From contig CP036201.1 of NCBI GenBank assembly GCA_004299845.1, forward strand, positions 930,001 to 994,000: 64,000 nucleotides of DNA. The letters are read 5' to 3'. The notes beneath the pieces were generated by a model. That model made no database searches. It was not told where the DNA came from and saw only the letters and a list, made by a program, of their open reading frames with translations. The translations under genes and the position numbers were made by a program. The stretch comes from Verrucomicrobia bacterium S94. GTDB taxonomy: Bacteria > Verrucomicrobiota > Kiritimatiellia > Kiritimatiellales > Pontiellaceae. Of the stretch, positions 16,578 through 24,851 are shown one piece after another; position 1 is the stretch's first letter, and each line of letters opens with the position of its first letter.

Positions 16578-17507
16578 ATGAAACATGAATTAACCCTGAT
16601 TGCGGTTGACGTTAGCAAAGAATCGCTGGAAATCCAGACGGATGAACGATCTTTTGATGTCCCGAACACTGAAAAAGGCATTGCCCGTTTAATTAAAGCA
16701 GCCAGAGCTGCTCAGCTGCCTTTTGTTGTTTGTGAGGCAACGGGCGGATACGAACGCCTGTTGCCGGAGAGCATGCATGCAGTAGATATACCGATCTGCA
16801 GGGCCAATCCAGCCCGGATAAGGGCATTTGCGGCCAGTGAAGGCATACAGGCCAAGACCGATCCGATCGATGCGGATGTAATCCTCAAGTTCGCAAAAAG
16901 TAAGGAATTACGTCCTGCAGCTCCGGTATCGAGTCGGCGCAGGGAATTGATCGCCCTGCTCGACAGGCGCGATCACCTTAAAGAACAGGGTGCACGGGAA
17001 AAGAACCGGATCCGGAACTCCCCGGACTTCATCCATGCCTCTATCAAACGCATGCTCAATGTCCTGAAAAAAGAAATCACAGCCATTGAGAAGCGCATCC
17101 GGGAACTGATCAAATCCGATGAGAGTCTGTCGGCCTGTTTATCCTGTCTCACTGCCATCAAAGGCGTTGGCGAAGTTAGCGCATGGATGATCATGGCCTT
17201 CCTCGGTGAAATCACGATGCTCAGCAGAAATGAACTCGTTGCTCTCGCCGGCGTTGCCCCCTACAACAGAGACAGCGGCAGATTTAAAGGAAAACGAAAA
17301 ATCAAAGGCGGGCGTGCGAAGGTCAGAAAAGCTCTGTATATGGCGACCAGAACTGCAGCGATGTATAATCCTGTAATCAAAGCCTATACCGATGGACTCC
17401 AATCGCGCGGGAAACCCTATAAATGTGCAATGGTCGCAGGGATGAGGAAAATGCTCATCCACATGCAGTCCGAACTTAGAAAAGCAGAAATAAAGGTTGA
17501 GTTATGA
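16578..17507 (+). CDS. IS110-family transposase (DEDD recombinase)
   Basis: Recombinase that, guided by a bridge RNA, joins element ends to a target. The protein has 309 residues from ATG 16578 with GGAG upstream. The N-terminal RuvC-like domain has the four acidic positions: D in IAVDVSKE, E in VCEATGGYE, and two D in KTDPIDAD. A helical linker follows with AREKNRIRN. The C-terminal domain starts with LTAIKGVGEVSAWMIMAFLGEI and has LAGVAPYNRDSGRFKGKRKIKGG, the conserved stretch with the catalytic serine, then RKALYMAT and a final helix. All key residues are present, so the element may be active. It sits between lptD and the polysaccharide region. Confidence 0.92.
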   Translation: MKHELTLIAVDVSKESLEIQTDERSFDVPNTEKGIARLIKAARAAQLPFVVCEATGGYERLLPESMHAVDIPICRANPARIRAFAASEGIQAKTDPIDADVILKFAKSKELRPAAPVSSRRRELIALLDRRDHLKEQGAREKNRIRNSPDFIHASIKRMLNVLKKEITAIEKRIRELIKSDESLSACLSCLTAIKGVGEVSAWMIMAFLGEITMLSRNELVALAGVAPYNRDSGRFKGKRKIKGGRAKVRKALYMATRTAAMYNPVIKAYTDGLQSRGKPYKCAMVAGMRKMLIHMQSELRKAEIKVEL

Positions 17508-17684
17508 CACAGTTGCTCAGCGCCTTTGCGCGGGATCGGATAGTTTTAATGTTTGGTATAAGAAGCACAGAATTCGCACAGGTGCAGTTCTCTGAAAATC
17601 TTTAGGCAGCTCAATCATCGGAGGTCCCGGTCCCCGTTTTAGTTCTGAGACTGCCCCGGCTCTCTGGGTCACATAAATTTCCGG

Positions 17685-17879
17685 TTACTGGAAATTATAG
17701 GGGGCGGTGCGGATTCCGCCGGTACGGATTTCGAGATATTCCTTTTTCATCTTTTCAACCCGTTTTTTGTATGCCGGATTTATAACGAGATCATCAGCCA
17801 TGATAAGGACAATGTTCGGTTTCGGAGCGGCGAAGAGGGAGGAGGCTGCGAGAAGGATGGAAAGCAGAATTTTGTTCAT
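17685..17879 (-). pseudogene. sulfatase remnant with large internal in-frame deletion
   Basis: The 64-residue frame joins the N-terminus of a secreted sulfatase (signal peptide MNKILLSILLAASSLFA, then PKPNIVLIMADDL with the first metal-binding aspartates) directly to what looks like its C-terminal end (AYKKRVEKMKKEYLEIRTGG and APYNFQ). The formylglycine motif and most of the active site are gone, so it cannot be a working sulfatase. Its ATG overlaps the GH28 stop (TGATG), showing it was the last gene of the sulfatase-GH28 operon. The in-frame deletion keeps the signal peptide, so a short secreted peptide could still be made. No ordinary product is expected. Confidence 0.75.
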
Positions 17880-19216
17880 CAGGGATTTTCCGTGAGGTTT
17901 TTAACATCAACAAATTTAGTGGCCGGCCGAGCATCCGGTTTGGCGGTTTTCATATGCATATTGTTGAGCACCAGACCGTCTACGTGACGGGCATAAATGC
18001 CGAAAGCCGGAACGGTGGCACCGAGGCGGCTGTATTCCGGCCACCAGCCTTCGAGTACGTCAGGGGTCAGTTCTTTCAGCTTGTTAGCGGCATCTGCGGC
18101 AGTTCCGCCTCCGCCGGTAGTCATCTGAACATCACTGAAAACAATGTCTTTAATCGGATGTCCAGGCATTCCGGTAATGACGATGGCTGAATCTTTTCCG
18201 CATGCGGATGAGTCAATCTGTATTCCGTCGAATACAAATCCTTTCATCTCTTTCATCGGTTGCAGTTCACCTTTCGGTGTATCCACGCAGCAACGCTGTT
18301 GCCCGAAGGTCATAAACACTGGACGGGGCACATTGCTCATGACCAGGTTGGAAAAGGTCATGTTTTTCATGGTTCCGCCTTCGCACATCTGGATTTTAAG
18401 GCCGGCATCCTCAATATCCCTGAAGATGCAGTTGTTGACCGTGACGTTTTCAAAATCGCCCAGCGAGAGCAGACCGATACGAATGCCTGCCCATTTACTG
18501 ACAAAGATGCAGTTGCTGATGACGACATCCCGGCAGGCTTTATCTTTGCGGGAGGCCTGCAGGCAGATGGAATCGTCTGATGTGTCAAATGTGCAGTTGC
18601 TGACCCGGACCCTTTCACAACCGTCGAAGTCCAGTCCGTCGCCGTTATTATTCACCCGGCTGATAACCGTAATTCCTTCTACCACAATATCGCGGCAGTA
18701 GAGCCATGCGGAGGTCCAGGCTGCCGGATTTTTCAGGGTGAGGTCATGCATCCGGATATTGGTGCAGTTCATCAGTCGGATCATCATCGGGCGCCCGGTT
18801 TCCTGATTAAAGTTATTCCAGGCCCCGTTGCCGTCGATGGCTCCGCTTCCTTTGAAGGCGATGTTATGCACACCGCGTGCAAAGATCAGACAGCGATCCA
18901 TGTGGGGTTCATTTTTATACATGTTTTTGTGCGTGTTGGTTGCAAAGTGCCTGATATTCGGGCTGGCAATCAGCTTGGAACCGCCGGTGATGTGAAGGGT
19001 TACGTTATCCTTCATATAGATGGTGCCAATCATGTAACTGCCGGCGGTTACCAACACTTCGCCGCCCCCATTGGCCGAGGCTTTGTCGATTGCCTTCTGT
19101 ACAGCGGCGGTACACAGTGTTTTACCATCACCAATTGCGCCATAGTCACGGATATCATGAATATAGGCGGAGGCGGTCATTGCAGTTCCCAGCAGAAGGG
19201 CGATTAAATTTCTCAT
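17879..19216 (-). CDS. GH28 family glycoside hydrolase, secreted
   Basis: Parallel beta-helix enzyme of the polygalacturonase family, acting on alpha-linked galacturonic acid or rhamnose residues. The protein has 445 residues from ATG 19216, with a signal peptide MRNLIALLLGTAMTASA. The start IHDIRDYGAIGDGKTLCTAA is typical. Catalytic-region motifs near the helix cleft are VNNNGDGLDFDGCERV and TSDDSICLQASRK, with three acidic residues. The polygalacturonase GHG motif is not seen; instead SKWAGIRIG follows, suggesting a different specificity. It begins two bases after the upstream sulfatase stop and ends in a truncated sulfatase start, so it sits in one operon with them. Confidence 0.85.
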   Translation of the reverse strand: MRNLIALLLGTAMTASAYIHDIRDYGAIGDGKTLCTAAVQKAIDKASANGGGEVLVTAGSYMIGTIYMKDNVTLHITGGSKLIASPNIRHFATNTHKNMYKNEPHMDRCLIFARGVHNIAFKGSGAIDGNGAWNNFNQETGRPMMIRLMNCTNIRMHDLTLKNPAAWTSAWLYCRDIVVEGITVISRVNNNGDGLDFDGCERVRVSNCTFDTSDDSICLQASRKDKACRDVVISNCIFVSKWAGIRIGLLSLGDFENVTVNNCIFRDIEDAGLKIQMCEGGTMKNMTFSNLVMSNVPRPVFMTFGQQRCCVDTPKGELQPMKEMKGFVFDGIQIDSSACGKDSAIVITGMPGHPIKDIVFSDVQMTTGGGGTAADAANKLKELTPDVLEGWWPEYSRLGATVPAFGIYARHVDGLVLNNMHMKTAKPDARPATKFVDVKNLTENP

Positions 19217-19218
19217 GG

Positions 19219-20880
19219 TTATTCCCACTTGCGGTAGTGTGTTTTCAGATCTTCGTGGGTGACCCGGACGGTGGAGGGAGGAGTGTTGATGTCGCCTTTG
19301 GCTTCGGCTACCAGCTGTTTACATTTGGTGCGCAGTTCCTGCAGAACATCTGCATAGGCCGGGTCGTCGATCAGGTTGTTGGCTTCGTAAGGGTCTTCCG
19401 AGGTTTTATAGAGTTCTTCATAAACCACCTCTTCGCCTTTAATCGAGGCGGTGAGCCATTTTGCGTAGAGATCGGCTGATTCCTCGGATACTCTATACCA
19501 GTCTTTCTGAGGGGTTTTTTCGCGGCGTGCACGGTTGTCGTTTTTAAAATAGCGGATGTAACGGAATTCCTTTGTCCGCACGGTTTCGCAGCGGGGATTA
19601 CCGAAAATGGTTGACCAGAGGTTTTCGCCGAAGGCGGCATCGCGCCAGTCGGTTTTTTCTCCGGCCACCAGCGGGGTCATATCCATTCCCTGCATGGTGT
19701 CCGGAACGGGAACACCGGCAATGGAGAGAATCGTCGGGGCAACATCGATGGACTGCACCAGCTCTTCGGAGCGGAAACCGCCTTTTTTGCGTGGGTCGTA
19801 AATCACCATGGGAACTTTCATGCAGGTTTCATAGCAGAGCGATTTTCCACCGAGGCCGAATTCTCCGTTGAAAAGGCCGTGGTCGGAGGCGTAGATAATA
19901 ACGGTGTTGTCGGCGATCCCGAGTTCATCGAGTTTGTCGCGCATATTGCCGACGAGACGGTCGATGCCGGTGACGGCCTGCATGACGCGGATCATGCGTT
20001 CGCGGGTCTGGGCTTCGTCTTCGACCCAGTTGTAGCCGGTCTGCCGCAGATCCTGAAGGAGCAGATCATTTGGTAGCTTGTTCTTTTTCAGATCGCGTTT
20101 CGGCACATAGTAGGGGGGAAGGGGAAGGGTATCCTGATATTCGCGATAGGCGGTGCGGTAAAGCGCATCATCAGTCGGTTTCATTTTCATGCTCTGCGTA
20201 CTGAAGCCGTGAGGCAGATTCATGCAGATGGAGAGCATGAACGGTTTTGATGCGTCGCGCTTCTGGAGAAACTGAATCGCGTTTTTCATGAAGGCTTCGT
20301 TGGAGTCCGGATCCAGAAATGCGTCGATACTTTCCGTAATAATTTCAGGCTGTGTTTCCGATTTCGCATTATCAAAGATTTTGTGGTAATCCTTGGGATA
20401 GAATCCGATGTGGTGGTGGCCGGCGTACCAGTAGTCGAAACTTCGGTCCATCAGCCCGGTGCGGTAGCCTTTATCGCCGATCGGGATGTGATTTTTTCCG
20501 ACATAACCGGTGAAGTATCCTGCTTCGCGCAGCAATACCGGATAGGATTTGGCCCATGCTTCGGCAGACATAGCTGTGCCGGAATTGAAGTTGATTCCGT
20601 GTTTTCTTTCAAACTGGCCGAGCATGTAGCATGCGCGGCTCGGGGTGCAGATGGCCGAGGTGACAAAGGCGTTATCAAACACTACGCCGTCGGATGCCAG
20701 CTGGTCGAGGTTCGGGGTTTTCCCGATTTTCTGTCCCATGAAGCCGACAGAATCCCAGCGTTGGTCGTCGGTCAGTAAGAAAATAATGTTCGGTTTTTGT
20801 TCCGGGGGTCTGGAAGCGCCGGAAATGGCCTGGATGCCGGAGGCGAACAGGAAGGACAGGATAATCAGTTTTATATTCAT
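19219..20880 (-). CDS. secreted sulfatase (S1 family)
   Basis: Removes sulfate esters from polysaccharide or oligosaccharide. The protein has 553 residues with a signal peptide MNIKLIILSFLFASGIQA. Metal-binding aspartates are in PNIIFLLTDDQRW (38-39). The formylglycine motif is C78-T-P-S-R82, the substrate for the maturation enzyme. Later motifs include YVGKNHIP, IIYASDHGLFNGEFGLGGKS (Asp/His of the active site) and a C-terminal subdomain with ELYKTSEDPYEANNLIDDP, where sulfatases close. First gene of the minus-strand run sulfatase, GH28, sulfatase remnant. The substrate cannot be read from sequence; the neighbourhood suggests a sulfated algal galactan. Confidence 0.9.
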   Translation of the reverse strand: MNIKLIILSFLFASGIQAISGASRPPEQKPNIIFLLTDDQRWDSVGFMGQKIGKTPNLDQLASDGVVFDNAFVTSAICTPSRACYMLGQFERKHGINFNSGTAMSAEAWAKSYPVLLREAGYFTGYVGKNHIPIGDKGYRTGLMDRSFDYWYAGHHHIGFYPKDYHKIFDNAKSETQPEIITESIDAFLDPDSNEAFMKNAIQFLQKRDASKPFMLSICMNLPHGFSTQSMKMKPTDDALYRTAYREYQDTLPLPPYYVPKRDLKKNKLPNDLLLQDLRQTGYNWVEDEAQTRERMIRVMQAVTGIDRLVGNMRDKLDELGIADNTVIIYASDHGLFNGEFGLGGKSLCYETCMKVPMVIYDPRKKGGFRSEELVQSIDVAPTILSIAGVPVPDTMQGMDMTPLVAGEKTDWRDAAFGENLWSTIFGNPRCETVRTKEFRYIRYFKNDNRARREKTPQKDWYRVSEESADLYAKWLTASIKGEEVVYEELYKTSEDPYEANNLIDDPAYADVLQELRTKCKQLVAEAKGDINTPPSTVRVTHEDLKTHYRKWE

Positions 20881-20961
20881 GGTATCTCCGTTTTCAAAGC
20901 ATCAATTCTAACAGAAGATCTTCGGGAGGAAACTATCCGGAAGATCTGTCCAATATACAGA

Positions 20962-23007
20962 TTAATCGTCGTGTACCACGGTGCCGTCATCGGATTCATC
21001 CACTTCAAGGGTGGCCAGTTTTTTAAAGAGAAAGACAGTATCGCCTGCACCGCCGATGGTGAACCAGATGGCACTTCCGATCGACACTACGCCCTGAATA
21101 CCGAGCATGACCGTCCACCAGAACATCCAACGTTCGGAGGTGATCGGCGTAGCCAGGTTGTAGATGGTGCCGAGAATAAAGGTCAGGCACCAGCCGGTGG
21201 TCCAGAGGATCATCGTGATATAGATGACAATATCGGATTTGGAAAATTCGCGCGTGACACCGATGACCTTGAGGATCCAGGGCATTTCGCCCTGTTCAGC
21301 CTGCTTGGCTTCTTTTTCCTTCTGAGCTTCTTCCACCGCATATTCACCGCGGTGCAGCAGTTTATCCATATTGTGCGGTTTTTTGCAGGTCAACAGGGAG
21401 ACGATAAAATAGAGCGTGAAGGAAACCACTACGGCCACGATGGCCCAGTGCATTCCGTTGACGATGATATCGGTTCCGGGGAACATCATTTCCGGCCATT
21501 TCTGTTTGATGAAAATGCCGGCCAGAGAAATCACACTGCCCGAGATCAGTCCGGTCCATGCCCCCTGTGTTGTGCCGCGCTTCCAGTACAGACCGCCGAT
21601 AATTGCACATGATGCGCCGCCGACGTAAATGGCTCCGGTGATTTCAAACCACATGTTGATGAATTCCTTCATGGTCCAGAAGGAGCTGAAGATAAAGGAG
21701 ATGGCTCCGATCAGGACAATAGACCAGCGCAGGTATTTCAGATGTTCTTCGGTGGTGAACGGCTTTTTGCGGAAGGGCATGATGACATCCTGCAGGAAGA
21801 TGGATCCCCAGGAGTGGTAGGCCGAATCGTCGGTAGAAACTGCTGCGCCGATCATGAAAATGGCGAAAAGGCCGAGCAGCCCCGGCGGAAGCATATTGCG
21901 AATTACAATCGGAACAAACATCTGCGACTGCAGGTTCGGGTCATTGATTTCGCCGACAGTCGTCTGAATCTGCGCCTGGATTTCGCTGTAGGCCGGATTC
22001 CATATTAAAACGTATGCCGCGATGGAGAAAGCGACCGTACCGACGGTAATCATGAGCCAGCGCCAGCTGGAAAGGATATTGCCCATTTTCGCTTCGTGCG
22101 GCGTTTTTGCAGCGGTCATGAATCCGGCGCCGCCCTGCCATACGCCGGTCTTAACAACCATGAGAATGGTGAGCATGACGAAATAAGAGATACCGAAGTC
22201 CGGCAGTCCACCCTGTTTGAAAGGGTTCATCATGGAAACGCCTTCTCTACGGCGGGCGCTTTCAATCATATCCGGATAGGTGCCTGCATCGGGAATAACA
22301 CGGGCTACGGCATCGTGGAACCAGTCCGGTCCGATGGTGCCGCCGGCCGTGATGTTTTCTGAATTGAAGAGGGTGGTCATAATATTGTCCCAGCCGAAGT
22401 GGGCCACAAGAAACCAGACAATGGCGACGCAGGCTGCACTGGTGATGATGCCCTGGAAGAAACTTGTTACCATAATGGTGTTCTGTCCGCCGGAGATCGC
22501 GAGAATGACGGCGGAGGCCACCATGATGAACATGATGAGGTGATAATACTGAGGAGGAATTCCTAGGAAATAAACCATGAAATTGGCGGTTACCATCGGG
22601 AAGACGGCACAATTAAGCACTCCGGAAAAGAAGGCGGTGATGCCGGCGAAAATACGGAATTTGCGGCTGTAACGCTGTTCCAGAAACTGGGCCATGGTCA
22701 TGGCTCTCGTCTGGCGGTAGCGGTAGACCACCCAGCCGGAAAGGGCCACGATGATGCCCACCGGCATCATCAGCATGCCCCACCATTGACCGCCGATGCC
22801 GTTGCGGTAAAAACTTTCAAACTGGCCGACCATGCCGATGGCGGAAAGAAAGGCCATACTCTGAGCCACCGTCAGCAGGTAACGGCCGGCAAGGCGTTCC
22901 GAAGACAGGAATCCGGCAACGGATTTAGTCATTCTGTTCGTAACAATGGATATGGCAATCAGTAGAACCACAAATCCAAATACAATAATCCAGTCTATTC
23001 CTGTCAT
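20962..23007 (-). CDS. sodium:solute symporter (SSS family)
   Basis: Inner-membrane sugar or carboxylate uptake driven by sodium. The protein has 681 residues with about 14 hydrophobic segments, starting MTGIDWIIVFGFVVLLIAIS. SSS signatures include FLSSERLAGRYLLTVAQSMAFLSAIGM and NMWFEITGAIYVGGASCAII. Compared with classical members (about 500 residues) it has an enlarged external loop near residues 220-260, and a charged cytosolic segment (EEAQKEKEAKQAEQGE) before two last helices. It is divergent from a sulfatase gene, with a shared promoter region carrying the operator-like sequence, and next to other sulfatase genes, which suggests import of an algal sugar (inference). Confidence 0.88.
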   Translation of the reverse strand: MTGIDWIIVFGFVVLLIAISIVTNRMTKSVAGFLSSERLAGRYLLTVAQSMAFLSAIGMVGQFESFYRNGIGGQWWGMLMMPVGIIVALSGWVVYRYRQTRAMTMAQFLEQRYSRKFRIFAGITAFFSGVLNCAVFPMVTANFMVYFLGIPPQYYHLIMFIMVASAVILAISGGQNTIMVTSFFQGIITSAACVAIVWFLVAHFGWDNIMTTLFNSENITAGGTIGPDWFHDAVARVIPDAGTYPDMIESARRREGVSMMNPFKQGGLPDFGISYFVMLTILMVVKTGVWQGGAGFMTAAKTPHEAKMGNILSSWRWLMITVGTVAFSIAAYVLIWNPAYSEIQAQIQTTVGEINDPNLQSQMFVPIVIRNMLPPGLLGLFAIFMIGAAVSTDDSAYHSWGSIFLQDVIMPFRKKPFTTEEHLKYLRWSIVLIGAISFIFSSFWTMKEFINMWFEITGAIYVGGASCAIIGGLYWKRGTTQGAWTGLISGSVISLAGIFIKQKWPEMMFPGTDIIVNGMHWAIVAVVVSFTLYFIVSLLTCKKPHNMDKLLHRGEYAVEEAQKEKEAKQAEQGEMPWILKVIGVTREFSKSDIVIYITMILWTTGWCLTFILGTIYNLATPITSERWMFWWTVMLGIQGVVSIGSAIWFTIGGAGDTVFLFKKLATLEVDESDDGTVVHDD

Positions 23008-23092
23008 TTATACATCCCCTGATCCTTGGTACAGTTTACATGAACGATTCAAAACGCATTAATGTCTTGTTTCGACCTGTGAAAGTCAAATA

Positions 23093-23110
23093 TATGTTTA
23101 CAGTAACATA
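23093..23110. promoter_or_regulatory. operator-like inverted repeat TATGTT-N6-AACATA
   Basis: TATGTTTACAGTAACATA has perfect 6-base arms and lies 27 bases before the sulfatase start and 85 bases before the divergent symporter start. The same sequence with one difference occurs at 34545-34562, again between divergent carbohydrate genes. Arm length and spacing fit a dimeric repressor or activator of GntR, LacI or similar type; which one is unknown. Confidence 0.6.
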
Positions 23111-23136
23111 CGAACCTTAACCTGAGGATTGGACAC

Positions 23137-24747
23137 ATGATGAACAGAAGGATTTTTACAAAATCGGCGGTAATTAGCGGCCTGTTGGCATCGAAAGCAA
23201 CGGCGGTCAGTGCAACGAAGAAAAAGCCCAATATTCTGTTTATTATGTCAGACGATCACACGACTCAGGGGGTCGGCTGTTACGGGTCGCGGCTGGCCAG
23301 ATTCAACCCGACGCCGAATATTGATCAGCTGGCCAAAGAGGGGGCGCGGTTCGATTCGGTATTCTGCACCAATGCCATTTGTACGCCAAGCCGTGCCTGC
23401 ATTATGACCGGCCAGTATTCGCAGACCAACGGGGTGCTGGATCTGGCTGGAGCGCTTCCGCCGGAGCGGCAGTATCTGGCAATCGAAATGAAAAAGGCCG
23501 GTTATCATACCGCCATGATCGGGAAGTGGCACCTGAAGGAAGAGCCGGCGGCGTTTGATTATTACAAAGTGCTGGTGGCGGCAGGTCAGCAGGGAACCTA
23601 TTTTGATCCGGAGTTTATTGAGACCGGAATGAAGTTCGGAAAGCATAAGGCTCCGGGAATTAAGACTGTGAAACATAAAGGACACAGCTCCGACGTGATC
23701 ACGGATATTTCGCTCGACTGGCTGTCTAATGGCTGGAACAAAGAGCAACCGTTTTTCCTGATGCACCACTATAAAGCACCGCATGATCTGTTTGAAAATG
23801 CGCCGCGTTATGATTCCTGGCTGGAGGATGAAACCATTCCTGAGCCGGAGAGTCTGTATGATCCGGGGAATCATGGATCCGTGGCTACGCGGGGGAAGGA
23901 TGATTCGCTGATTCATGATATCGGCTCTTCGGTTTCCAAGCGGAATACGATCCGTAATATGGGGATGCACATGGAAATTGATCCGGATCTGCCGGATCAG
24001 GAATATACACATCAGGCGTATCAGGCCTATCTCAAACGCTATCTTCGCTGTGTGAAAGGGGTGGATGACAACCTCAAGCGGCTGTTTGATTATCTGAAGA
24101 AAAACGATCTGTGGGATAATACGGTGATTTTCTATACCGGCGACCAGGGATTTTTCCTGGGTGAGCACGACTATATTGATAAGCGCTGGATGTATGAAGA
24201 GGGCATGCGTATGCCGTTTATTATGCGTTATCCTGAAACCATTAAGCCGGGCACGGTAGTTGATTCGCTGATCAACAATACCGACTTTGCTCCGACGATG
24301 CTGGAGTATGCCGGAGTTAAAACGCCGGATTATATGCAGGGGCGTTCTTTTAGATCTATCGTTGAAACCGGGGTTGAGCCGGACGACTGGCGCGATGCGA
24401 CGTATTACCGCTATTGGATGCATATGGCGCATAAACATGCGAATCCGGCCCATTTCGGCGTGCGTACCAGGCGCTATAAGCTGATCTTTTTCTACGGAGC
24501 CGATGTGTATCCCAATGGTCGGAAAGACTGGGGAACACGTTCTGAATGGCGTACGCCGGCAGCGTGGGAGCTTTATGATCTCAAGAAGGATCCGAAAGAG
24601 ATGAACAATGTCTACGATAATCCTGAGTATGCTGAAATCAGGAAAAAGCTGAAAGAAAAGCTGAAGACACTCCGTTCGGAGCTGAATGAAACCGATGCCG
24701 ACTACCCCCATATTCAGGAGATCATTGATCAGCACTGGGATGATTGA
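23137..24747 (+). CDS. exported sulfatase (S1 family)
   Basis: The protein has 536 residues. The N-terminus MMNRRIFTKSAVISGLLAS has an RR followed by a hydrophobic stretch, which could be read as a Tat-like or Sec signal. Metal-binding aspartates are in PNILFIMSDDHTT (39-40). The formylglycine motif is C82-T-P-S-R86. Further active-site parts are IGKWHLKEE, FLMHHYKAPHDLF and IFYTGDQGFFLGEHDYIDKRW. The C-terminal region has ELYDLKKDPKEMNNVYDNP, the usual end of this family. GAGG precedes the first ATG. It is transcribed away from the symporter and shares its regulatory region. Similar in plan to many sulfatases of marine Kiritimatiellota and Planctomycetes. Confidence 0.9.
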   Translation: MMNRRIFTKSAVISGLLASKATAVSATKKKPNILFIMSDDHTTQGVGCYGSRLARFNPTPNIDQLAKEGARFDSVFCTNAICTPSRACIMTGQYSQTNGVLDLAGALPPERQYLAIEMKKAGYHTAMIGKWHLKEEPAAFDYYKVLVAAGQQGTYFDPEFIETGMKFGKHKAPGIKTVKHKGHSSDVITDISLDWLSNGWNKEQPFFLMHHYKAPHDLFENAPRYDSWLEDETIPEPESLYDPGNHGSVATRGKDDSLIHDIGSSVSKRNTIRNMGMHMEIDPDLPDQEYTHQAYQAYLKRYLRCVKGVDDNLKRLFDYLKKNDLWDNTVIFYTGDQGFFLGEHDYIDKRWMYEEGMRMPFIMRYPETIKPGTVVDSLINNTDFAPTMLEYAGVKTPDYMQGRSFRSIVETGVEPDDWRDATYYRYWMHMAHKHANPAHFGVRTRRYKLIFFYGADVYPNGRKDWGTRSEWRTPAAWELYDLKKDPKEMNNVYDNPEYAEIRKKLKEKLKTLRSELNETDADYPHIQEIIDQHWDD

Positions 24748-24851
24748 TAGTTCGTTTTAACCACGAACGCACGGAGATCACAAAGGAAAGTATAGTAACT
24801 TTTTCGCGCTCTTCTTTTCTTCGTGGTGATGAATTCTGATCTGTTTTTATT
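24748..24851. other. intergenic stretch with inverted repeat
   Basis: AACCACGAA near the start and TTCGTGGT near the end form an inverted pair about 50 bases apart, typical of short intergenic repeats. The same AAACCACGAA start occurs at about 33172. No gene is seen. It could act as a transcription stop for the sulfatase upstream. Confidence 0.45.

Larger units (their letters stand above)
16282..17517 (+). mobile_element. IS110-family insertion element, complete
   Basis: The element is bounded by CT dinucleotides at 16282-16283 and 17516-17517, the only bases shared by both ends. This matches IS110 elements, which insert at a dinucleotide core without terminal inverted repeats or target duplication. 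It has about 295 bases of structured noncoding left end, one transposase gene, and a very short right end. Ends were set by joining the flanks (TCTCTGCGTC, CT, CAGCGCCTTT) and are supported by guide matches in the candidate bridge RNA: ACAGTTG before the right core and CTTGTAG at the left core. Both the flanks and nearby DNA resemble GC-rich intergenic repeats. About 1.24 kb long, normal for the family. Confidence 0.85.

Noticed and set aside
23248-24735. A 495-residue minus-strand frame opposite the sulfatase at 23137
   Set aside because: The plus strand encodes a complete sulfatase with all active-site motifs. The antisense frame has the Ile, Arg and His-rich composition of a mirror frame.
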